From Bacillota bacterium (GTDB lineage: Bacteria; Bacillota; Clostridia; Christensenellales; CAG-138): 22,234 nt of DNA. Below the pieces are notes generated by a model. That model was not told the origin of the DNA and searched no databases. It was given only the letters and a program-made list of their open reading frames with translations. The DNA lies in NCBI GenBank assembly GCA_023396535.1, contig JAEWWD010000258.1, forward strand, positions 1 to 22,234, written 5' to 3'. Shown here one piece after another: positions 15,417 to 21,390 of this stretch (the first letter of the stretch is position 1; each line of letters opens with the position of its first letter). A program made the position numbers and the translations under genes.

Positions 15417-16250
15417 CTATGCCGCAAAGAAGCCGCGCAGGAATGCGTTGACGCGCATCGCTTCCTCACGCCAATTCAGTTGTTCCCGGTAAAACAGTTC
15501 CGCCGTATACATGCGCACACCGATATCCAGGCACTTTTGTACGGACCGCCTGAAATCGACATGTCCTTCGCCGTACCGCGTGAAGCGATATTCACCCGGC
15601 ATGGTGTCCTTCAAATGTACGGCCGCTGTGATACCGCGCCCTTCTTCAAAATCCGCCAGAGCAAGCTCCGCGTCGCCCTCAAACGCATTGAACGTATTGC
15701 CGATATCGCCGTATATGCGCAAATATGGGCTGTCAATACGCCGGACCCACTCCGCCACCTTGCTGAAACGGTCCATAAAGGAACGCTCCGCATTCTCAAT
15801 GGCAAGTACTACGCCATAGCTTGCGCAAATCTCCGCGGCCTTTGCGATGTTCCGCCCAAAACGCTCCACCGTTTCAGGTACAGAGGGTGTTGCATACACG
15901 TCGTACCCATTGATCAGTATGATCTGGGAGCCGATATCGCAGCACATCCAAGCGCTTTTTTCGAGCATGTCCAATGCCCGGGCGTTTTGATTGGTATCCA
16001 GCTCCCCCAGAGGGCATGCGCGCAGGGCGCTCAGTGAAAACGTCGCGATCCGCATGCCGTTGTCTATCAGGAAATCGGAAAGGGAGCGGCGCTCCTGCGC
16101 CGTCCAGTTCAGCCGCGCTCCGCGTTCGGGGTTGAGATCCACGCACAGCTCCATGCTGTCGAATCCGCAATCACGGGAGGCAATCAGCTTTTCGTACAAA
16201 GGCATGCCGTCCGGCATCGCCTTTTCGTACAGGGACAGGGTATATTTCAT
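15417..16250 (-). CDS. UlaE-type ketopentose-5-phosphate 3-epimerase
   Basis: A 277-residue TIM-barrel enzyme of the xylose-isomerase-like superfamily, close to E. coli UlaE/SgbU (L-ribulose-5-phosphate 3-epimerase, which converts L-xylulose 5-phosphate). Conserved features include the N-terminal SLYEKAMPDG (6-15), FDSMELCVD (30-38), NGYDVYA (114-120) and a metal site of Glu152 (AIENAE), Asp182 (YGDIGNTF), His212 (AVHLKDT) and Glu251 (YTAELFY). These sit at nearly the same positions as the UlaE metal ligands. RYGEGHVDF (226-234) is also typical. The ATG at 16250 directly follows the kinase stop (TAA then ATG), with GGGAG upstream, so translation is tightly coupled. With the adjacent FGGY kinase it suggests phosphorylation then 3-epimerisation of a ketopentose such as L-xylulose. 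A relaxed specificity for ketotetrose or ketohexose phosphate is possible. Confidence 0.88.
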   Translation of the reverse strand: MKYTLSLYEKAMPDGMPLYEKLIASRDCGFDSMELCVDLNPERGARLNWTAQERRSLSDFLIDNGMRIATFSLSALRACPLGELDTNQNARALDMLEKSAWMCCDIGSQIILINGYDVYATPSVPETVERFGRNIAKAAEICASYGVVLAIENAERSFMDRFSKVAEWVRRIDSPYLRIYGDIGNTFNAFEGDAELALADFEEGRGITAAVHLKDTMPGEYRFTRYGEGHVDFRRSVQKCLDIGVRMYTAELFYREQLNWREEAMRVNAFLRGFFAA

Positions 16251-17789
16251 TTACAGCTCCCTGAAACAGGCGGTAGTCTCCTTCATCCATGCACCGCATT
16301 GCTCGTACGCCTTCTGGTATTGCGCGAAAATCTTCTTATATTTCTCGTGATTCTCGGGGTTAGGCACAATACGCTTTTTGAACTGCACCATATGCGCCAC
16401 AGCTTCGTCCAGAGTAGGATACAGCCCTGCCGCGACGGCCGCGAGTATGGCGGAGCCCAGCGTTGCGGATTGCGGGTTCTTAGGCACATTGATTACGACG
16501 TTGGATACGTCCGCATGGATTTGCATGAACAGATCCGAATTGGTCGTACCGCCGCCCATATATACTTCATCCACCGTATACCCGGCCTTACGGAAGGAGT
16601 CGAATACGTTTTCCGTACCGAAGGCCACCGCCTCCATGATGGCGCGGTAAATATGCGCCTGCGTATGGCCGAGGGATAAGCCGTAAATCATGCCGCGCAC
16701 GTTCGGATCGGTATATGGCGTACGGTTGCCCTGCCACCAATCTAATATCAGCAGGCCGTCCGCCCCCGGCGGAAGCTGCTCGGCGGCGCGGTTGAGTATA
16801 TCGTATGCGCTTTCCTCTTTGCCCTCAAGATCCTTGCACAGAGTACGCTTATACCATGCGAGTATGGAACCCGAGGACGTCTGGCCGCCTTCCACCAAGC
16901 CCAGGCCGCGCACCACCGTATCCGGGTAAGGGCCGAAGAAACCCGCTTTTACATATTCAAACGTATCCGTCAGGCAGGAGATGAGATGGGAGGAACCGGT
17001 GATCAACGCCACCTTGCCCTTTGCGACCACGCCCAGCCCTATGTTTGCCACCCAAGCGTCCACGCCGCCCTGGCCTACGATGGTGCTCTCGGACAGGCCA
17101 AGATGCGCGGCGGCTTCGGGCGTAAGCGTTCCCATGCTATCACCGAGATAGTTGATCTGCTGCGGGAATTTTGCAAGAACATCCCCCAGGCCTATTTGCT
17201 CGTATAAATCGGCGGGGAACCCGCCGTTGCGATTGTCATAATACCAGCGGCAGGATATATTGGAAAGATTGGCCGCCCATTTGCCGGTCAGCTTGTACCC
17301 GATCCAATCCGAGTACTCGCATACGACCTCTGCCTTATTATAGTTTTCCGGCTCGTTCTTCTTCAGCCAAAGCGCCTTGCAGGGCATCCATTCCGCGGAT
17401 ACGTTGCCAAAGCCGTTGAATTTGAGCGCCGGGTTACCGGTGGAAGCGATGAGCTCCGCCTCCTTGGCGGAACGTACATCCATCCAGATCAGGGAATTCC
17501 TTAAGGGCGCACCATCCTTCATGCAGAGCAGCACGCTGCAGCAGGTAACGTCGTAGGACATGGCCACAATATCTTCTTTGACAACGCCGGCCTTTTTCAT
17601 TGCTTCGCGCGTCGCCGTGGCAAAGCAATCCCACCAGTCCGCGGGGACCTGTTCCGCCCAACCGGAATGCGGGTGATAGGTCGTATATTCTATGGATGCA
17701 AAAGCGAGTTCATTGCCGGACAGATCATATATGCCGGCGCGGACGCCACCTGTTCCACCATCATATCCAATTACATACTTATTCTGCAT
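16251..17789 (-). CDS. FGGY-family carbohydrate kinase (ketopentose kinase-like)
   Basis: A complete 512-residue sugar kinase. The N-terminal ATP-phosphate loop is VIGYDGGTGGVRAGIYD (6-22). The substrate half has SYDVTCCSVLL (78-88), LIWMDVRSAKEA (100-111) and GNVSAEWMPCKALWL (128-142). The likely catalytic base is Asp244 in GQGGVDAWVANIG. The C-terminal ATP domain has the MGGGTTNSDLFMQIHADV block followed by SATLGSAILAAVA. It is clearly distinct from the AraB-like kinase at 11721-13382 and belongs to the broad xylulokinase/ribulokinase-like set; I cannot name the substrate from sequence alone. It opens a three-gene operon (kinase, epimerase, M42 peptidase), has a near-perfect promoter about 90 bases upstream, and diverges from a SorC-family regulator that probably controls it. 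Pairing with a UlaE-type epimerase makes L-xylulose, L-ribulose or a related ketose the leading candidate. Confidence 0.9.
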   Translation of the reverse strand: MQNKYVIGYDGGTGGVRAGIYDLSGNELAFASIEYTTYHPHSGWAEQVPADWWDCFATATREAMKKAGVVKEDIVAMSYDVTCCSVLLCMKDGAPLRNSLIWMDVRSAKEAELIASTGNPALKFNGFGNVSAEWMPCKALWLKKNEPENYNKAEVVCEYSDWIGYKLTGKWAANLSNISCRWYYDNRNGGFPADLYEQIGLGDVLAKFPQQINYLGDSMGTLTPEAAAHLGLSESTIVGQGGVDAWVANIGLGVVAKGKVALITGSSHLISCLTDTFEYVKAGFFGPYPDTVVRGLGLVEGGQTSSGSILAWYKRTLCKDLEGKEESAYDILNRAAEQLPPGADGLLILDWWQGNRTPYTDPNVRGMIYGLSLGHTQAHIYRAIMEAVAFGTENVFDSFRKAGYTVDEVYMGGGTTNSDLFMQIHADVSNVVINVPKNPQSATLGSAILAAVAAGLYPTLDEAVAHMVQFKKRIVPNPENHEKYKKIFAQYQKAYEQCGAWMKETTACFREL

Positions 17790-17866
17790 TTTGAATACTC
17801 CTATTCATCAGAATGATAGTTCGTGCTGCTGCTTCTGGAGCTGTTATTCTCGTCCATGAGCCCACT

Positions 17867-17887
17867 GTTGGTTTTATTATAGCCAAC
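17867..17887. promoter_or_regulatory. inverted repeat GTTGG-N11-CCAAC over the kinase -10 (operator candidate)
   Basis: GTTGG (17867-17871) and CCAAC (17883-17887) flank the -10 box of the kinase promoter symmetrically. A repressor bound here would block RNA polymerase. The neighbouring SorC-family protein is the natural candidate, by inference from position. Confidence 0.45.
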
Positions 17888-17904
17888 TTTGTGATGCTTG
17901 ACAA
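17876..17904 (-). promoter_or_regulatory. promoter for the FGGY kinase/epimerase/M42 operon
   Basis: On the minus strand TTGTCA (17899-17904, five of six) and TATAAT (17876-17881, perfect) are exactly 17 bases apart. The leader to the ATG at 17789 is about 80 bases. Confidence 0.8.
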
Positions 17905-18182
17905 ACTTTTTTTCGCAACATATCGGTCATGCCCGGATCATTTCGATACATCAATTTTCGCCGTTTTTCGGGGAATCTTTCAATTTTAGTACTTTCGTTT
18001 TTGATATTATCGTATATATTTACTTTCATTTTAAACACAAGCTTTCGAAAAGTTTACGTGAAGTCCCGTCATAGGCGCAACCTATCGGACCCCAGCGCAA
18101 TGCGCTGAGAAAGAAGCAACGGCGGCTTGCACAAAAGCTGCGATCGGGCAGAAAGCGGTTTTTCAGGTATTCGTCCCACATT

Positions 18183-18245
18183 AAGAAATCATCTGCATTT
18201 TGAGATAGGAGGTTTTTCGCCATAAGAAAATCATTTGCACAAATG
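18183..18245 (+). promoter_or_regulatory. two similar operator-like elements upstream of the SorC regulator
   Basis: AAGAAATCATCTGCATTT (from 18183) and AAGAAAATCATTTGCAC (from 18224) are close variants whose starts are 41 bases apart, about four helical turns. The second runs into a palindrome CATTTG-CA-CAAATG (18232-18245) overlapping the likely -35 of the regulator gene. This fits cooperative autoregulation; the binding protein is not proven. Confidence 0.5.
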
Positions 18246-18262
18246 TCAAAATAGTTTATACT
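18235..18262 (+). promoter_or_regulatory. weak promoter candidate for the SorC regulator
   Basis: TATACT (18257-18262) is a good -10; the best -35 is TTGCAC (18235-18240) at 16-base spacing, matching only three of six positions and lying inside the palindrome. Transcription would start near 18269, about 30 bases before the start codon. Confidence 0.45.
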
Positions 18263-18299
18263 ATTGTCAGAGTAGCAAGGGGAAGGCGGCAGTCGGCGC

Positions 18300-19247
18300 A
18301 TGAAACGGGTTGTGGATGACGAACGTATGATGCTCAAGGTTTGCGATCTGTATTATAATCAGGATCTTGGGCAGCGCGAGATTGCCTCCATTATGGATCT
18401 ATCGCGTCCGACGGTATCCCGGCTTTTGTCCAACGCGCGGGAGCGGGGCATTGTGCGCATCATACTTGCGGACCTGACCGGCCGCAATCACTTTGACTTA
18501 GAACAACAACTGGAAAAGAAATACGGTCTGAAAGAAGCAATACTGACAGAGTCCTACGAAGACCGGGAGCTTTTGCAGAACGAGATTGGCCGCATGGCCG
18601 CGCAGTATCTCGAACGCATATTGAAGGACGGCTATTCGGTGGGCGTATCCATGGGCACCACACTCGCGCACATCATTCCGCACATCACGGCGGATTACCT
18701 GCGCGACCTGACATTCATCCCTTTGGTAGGCGGTATCGGAGAAGCGTCCACGGAGCTATACTCCAATTTTCTTGCCGAATCCATGGCCAAGGCGTTCGGC
18801 GGCATATCCCTTGCGTTGCATGCGCCCGCCATGGTATCGCGTATGCAGGCAAAAAACGAGCTGTTGCAGGAGGAAAGTATCGCCCGTGTGCTCGCGCGTA
18901 CGGACGATCTGCAGGTAGCGCTCAGCGGCATAGGCGCACCGGATGAGAGTTCCACCATCATCGCGGCCGGATATTTCAGCCGCGAAATGATAGAAGATCT
19001 GCACCGCCACCACATTTGCGGCGATATCTGCATGCGCTATTTTGATCAATACGGCAATCTCGCGCTGTACGAGCACAATCAGCGCGTCATCGGCATCAAC
19101 ATCGAAAGCCTGCGCCGCGTCCCCTGGTCCATCGGCGTGGCGGGCGGTGTGAAAAAGGCCAACGCAATCAAAGGAGCGCTGGCCGGAAGATACATCAATG
19201 TGCTGATTACGGATATCGACTGCGCAAAGCTATTGCTTGCCGAATAA
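18300..19247 (+). CDS. SorC/DeoR-family sugar-responsive transcriptional regulator
   Basis: A 315-residue regulator of the SorC/LsrR family. The N-terminal helix-turn-helix lies at about 23-46 (LGQREIASIMDLSRPTVSRL). The C-terminal sugar-phosphate-binding domain has the family marks VGVSMGTTLAHI, FIPLVGGIGEA, LSGIGAPDESST, GDICMRYFDQYGN and the end block VAGGVKKANAIKGALAGRYINVLITD. Such proteins are tetrameric and respond to phosphorylated sugars, which fits the two FGGY kinases, DhaKL and the PTS nearby. The ATG at 18300 is taken as the start, although the GGGGAAGG site lies about 13 bases away, longer than ideal. It diverges from the FGGY kinase operon and ends only four bases before the convergent HPr-like gene, with no room for a terminator between them. 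Confidence 0.92.
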   Translation: MKRVVDDERMMLKVCDLYYNQDLGQREIASIMDLSRPTVSRLLSNARERGIVRIILADLTGRNHFDLEQQLEKKYGLKEAILTESYEDRELLQNEIGRMAAQYLERILKDGYSVGVSMGTTLAHIIPHITADYLRDLTFIPLVGGIGEASTELYSNFLAESMAKAFGGISLALHAPAMVSRMQAKNELLQEESIARVLARTDDLQVALSGIGAPDESSTIIAAGYFSREMIEDLHRHHICGDICMRYFDQYGNLALYEHNQRVIGINIESLRRVPWSIGVAGGVKKANAIKGALAGRYINVLITDIDCAKLLLAE

Positions 19248-19251
19248 GCTA

Positions 19252-19533
19252 TCATTCGCCAAAGCCGGATTCCACCAGCGCCACCAGCGTATCCACGGCG
19301 TTCGCCTCATCCGGTCCGTCGGCCTCGATGCTGATGCGCGTCCCTTTATTCAACTGCATAGCCAGAATGTATACAATCGATTTTGCGGGACCCATTTTCA
19401 CCGTTTCCCCGTCCGAATTGAGCTTATGAACTTTGATGTCGGATTGAAATTTGCCGGCCGCGGCTACAAACGATGACGCCGGGCGGGCGTGCAATCCGGT
19501 TCTGTTGAGAATGGTAGTTTGTCTGGCGTACAT
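19252..19533 (-). CDS. HPr-like PTS phosphocarrier with an internal insertion
   Basis: A 93-residue HPr-family protein that would carry phosphate from enzyme I to the glucitol-type EIIA encoded upstream. The active-site His15 is present in NRTGLHARPAS (10-20). The regulatory serine region reads AKSIVYIL with Ser52. In normal HPr, His15 and Ser46 are 31 residues apart; here they are 37 apart, so about six residues (in KLNSDGETVKMGPAKSI) are inserted before the serine helix. The C-terminal part, KGTRISIEADGPDEANAV, is normal. No enzyme I gene is near, so this is probably a PTS-dedicated paralogue rather than the housekeeping HPr. The ATG at 19533 has an AGGGGG site five bases upstream. A terminator separates it from the oxidoreductase gene, so it may be expressed by read-through or separately. 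Confidence 0.9.
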   Translation of the reverse strand: MYARQTTILNRTGLHARPASSFVAAAGKFQSDIKVHKLNSDGETVKMGPAKSIVYILAMQLNKGTRISIEADGPDEANAVDTLVALVESGFGE

Positions 19534-19591
19534 GTGAACCCCCTATCCGACCCGCTGCATACGTAGGCGGGCCTTTGTATTTGTTGACCGG

Positions 19592-19629
19592 AAAAATCTC
19601 CTCCCCCGGAGACACGCTCCAGGGGAGGA
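19592..19629 (-). terminator. hairpin terminator between the SAF oxidoreductase and HPr-like genes
   Basis: On the minus strand TCCTCCCC and GGGGGAGGA form the stem, with a possible inner TGGAG/CTCCG pairing, followed by GATTTTT. It lies 38 bases after the oxidoreductase stop. It would reduce transcription into the HPr-like gene, a typical way of setting relative levels inside a PTS operon. Confidence 0.7.
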
Positions 19630-19666
19630 AAAGCCGCAGGAAAAAAGAGAGAGAAAGCGCGTATGT

Positions 19667-20968
19667 TTAAACGAACAACGCATCCTGCAGCTTGCGCAAC
19701 TGCAACATCAGGGAGCTTTCATCCAGAGAAACGTCATCATATGTGACAAGCTCGCCTTTCTTTACATCGCGCACCATAACCGTATTCTTGTTGACAAGTC
19801 CCATGGGAAGTACGCGTTTTTCCCGCGCCTCGTCAGCCTTGATGAACGTGCCGCGGACCGTGAAGCCCCCTATGCCGTCCAGTTTTTGTCCGGCTTTGAG
19901 ATCCACCTTTGCCACGGTGCCCGTCTCCGCGATAAGACCGGCGCGCGGTATGATGCTGGGTACATGGTCGATGCAGGCCTTCGCTACGGTAAGGGGCGTC
20001 TCCAGGCTGGTCAGATGATACGGCCGGTACAGGCAGTAATTCGGACCCGCGCCCATGCTCAGATACTGCAGTTCGTGCTGTATATCCGGCTGGCTGCTCG
20101 CGATGATGATAAACACGCCCGGCGCTACGCCGTTGATGTATTCCACCACCCCGTAGCTATTGAGCACGCCGCCGCGCCCCTCGCTCTTCAGGCTCAGAAC
20201 GTCCGGAAGTTCCTTAACGGTGCCGGCGGCGCCGTGCGCACCCATGACGTCCGGTAGAAATCCGGTCGCATTCGCCATAGCCGTCATTTCCACCATGGTC
20301 TTGGTGCCATCCTTGAAGGCGCAAATCATTTTGGGGCTCGCGCCCTTTCGCCTGGCCTCCTCGGCGACCGTCTCCGGCGTACAATCGTAATCGATGACGT
20401 TGTTTTTGCCTTTGCCGATGACTCTCACCTCAAAGCCCAGCGCGTCGGCGAAATCAAATAGCTCCATGACGGCGCCCGGCTCGTCGCCGGCCGACCCCGT
20501 ATAGACGACGCCGGCGTTGGATGCCAGCTTATACAGGATATGGCCGATACAGACGTCCGTCTCCACATTCAGCATGACGATATGCTTTTTGTTGTTGATC
20601 GCGTCTATGGCCACTTTGGCGCCCACCTCGGGCACGCCCGTCGCGTCCACGGCACAGTGAATCGCCGCGCACTTCGTGGCCAGCTCATTGTTGGCGGTGG
20701 CGACAAATTTCCCTTCCGCGAGGAGACTGTTCCCCTCTTCAATGGTCTCTGCAACCGCATAATCCTTGTTTTCAGTGAGGCCCGCATGATTGTAGGCGTC
20801 TTTCGCATTGCTCAAAACAATATCCACCACGACGGCCGGGCGCATACCTTTCATGGACATCATCTGGCCTACCATGCCGCGTCCCATTTGGCCCGCACCC
20901 ACGATGCCGGCGAGAATTGGAGTTTTGGCCTTCTCTAACTCCTGAAGCTTGTAGTTCATACCAATCAT
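19667..20968 (-). CDS. homoserine-dehydrogenase-like NAD(P) oxidoreductase with C-terminal SAF domain (DXR-like/DRL family)
   Basis: A complete 433-residue protein. The N-terminal Rossmann domain has GIVGAGQMGRG at 21-31, followed by AVVVDI and a second core strand region around ATANNELATKCAAIHCAVDATG. The central substrate domain includes YTGSAGDEPGAVMELFDFAD and GKGKNNVIDYDCTPET. The C-terminal SAF-like domain spans about 345-430 (AGQKLDGIGGFTVRG ... RDVKKGELVTYDDVSLD). This is the COG4091-type family; as I recall it includes Brucella DRL, an alternative 1-deoxyxylulose-5-phosphate reductoisomerase, while most members have no known substrate. The ATG at 20968 has a GGAG site at good spacing. 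Lying directly after the glucitol-type EII genes, it probably oxidises or isomerises the polyol phosphate that the PTS produces. That role is inference. Confidence 0.82.
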   Translation of the reverse strand: MIGMNYKLQELEKAKTPILAGIVGAGQMGRGMVGQMMSMKGMRPAVVVDIVLSNAKDAYNHAGLTENKDYAVAETIEEGNSLLAEGKFVATANNELATKCAAIHCAVDATGVPEVGAKVAIDAINNKKHIVMLNVETDVCIGHILYKLASNAGVVYTGSAGDEPGAVMELFDFADALGFEVRVIGKGKNNVIDYDCTPETVAEEARRKGASPKMICAFKDGTKTMVEMTAMANATGFLPDVMGAHGAAGTVKELPDVLSLKSEGRGGVLNSYGVVEYINGVAPGVFIIIASSQPDIQHELQYLSMGAGPNYCLYRPYHLTSLETPLTVAKACIDHVPSIIPRAGLIAETGTVAKVDLKAGQKLDGIGGFTVRGTFIKADEAREKRVLPMGLVNKNTVMVRDVKKGELVTYDDVSLDESSLMLQLRKLQDALFV

Positions 20969-21014
20969 TGCTTGTTACTCCTCACTCTTGTTCAAAAATT
21001 ACGGCGGTTTCCCG

Positions 21015-21374
21015 TCATTGAAAATGAATTTCGAAGGGGTCGCCTACCTGCACGGTGGGCAGCCCGCCGCCCGAAAGGACGATCTGCCCGGGGAGCTCGG
21101 CCTGGTCAGTGCCGTCAAAGCAGAATGTGCAGTGGCCCATTTTGCCCAGCGTATAGTTGGCCTCTTCTCCCACGGCGGTAACGGTGTATGCATTGCCGCC
21201 GAACTTCACCCGGTCTCCCGGCTCTACGCCGCGATCCAACTGCGCGGATGTATGCAGAATGGATAAATCCGCAAGCTCCGCAGGAGCGTTTTCATTAAAC
21301 ACGATGACCAGCCCCTGTTCGGCCATTTCCGGCGCCAGTTCGCCAATTCCTGTTACAATCGTCCTGTATGCCAT
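21015..21374 (-). CDS. srlB: glucitol/sorbitol-type PTS EIIA component
   Basis: A 119-residue EIIA of the glucitol family (PF03829). It accepts phosphate from HPr and hands it to EIIB. The likely phospho-histidine is His41 in LSILHTSAQLD. Other family features are the N-terminal TIVTGIGELAPEM, PGDRVKFGGNAYTVTAVGE (52-70), LGKMGHCTFCFDG (77-89) and a C-terminal LPGQIVLSGGG. The start is set at the ATG at 21374, which has AAAGGGG eight bases upstream; an in-frame TTG at 21434 would overlap the EIIBC gene and has no support. It starts 16 bases after the EIIBC stop and is followed 46 bases later by the SAF oxidoreductase. The gene symbol indicates family only; the substrate need not be sorbitol. 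Confidence 0.92.
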   Translation of the reverse strand: MAYRTIVTGIGELAPEMAEQGLVIVFNENAPAELADLSILHTSAQLDRGVEPGDRVKFGGNAYTVTAVGEEANYTLGKMGHCTFCFDGTDQAELPGQIVLSGGGLPTVQVGDPFEIHFQ

Positions 21375-21390
21375 TTCAGTTCCCCTTTGC

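Larger units (their letters stand above)
17790..18299. other. 510-base divergent control region between FGGY kinase and SorC regulator
   Basis: No gene is supported. The left part holds the kinase promoter with an inverted repeat over its -10 (17867-17904). The right part holds two related operator-like elements and a promoter candidate for the regulator (18183-18262). The middle (about 17910-18180) is AT-rich then GC-rich, with a short palindrome AGCGCAATGCGCT near 18095-18107, and shows no known RNA element. A 103-codon minus-strand frame at 18026-18337 is probably spurious. Confidence 0.65.

Noticed and set aside
17898..17926. Plus-strand promoter starting with TTGACA opposite the kinase -35
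   Set aside because: The -35 is perfect but the -10 at 17-base spacing (TATCGG) is poor, and the leader to the regulator would be nearly 380 bases; a better candidate lies at 18235-18262.
18026..18337. 103-codon minus-strand open frame across the intergenic region and the start of the SorC gene
   Set aside because: No ribosome binding site of quality, no family resemblance, overlaps the opposite-strand regulator start, and its internal NDFLMA/DDFLMW likeness comes from the operator-like direct repeats in the DNA.
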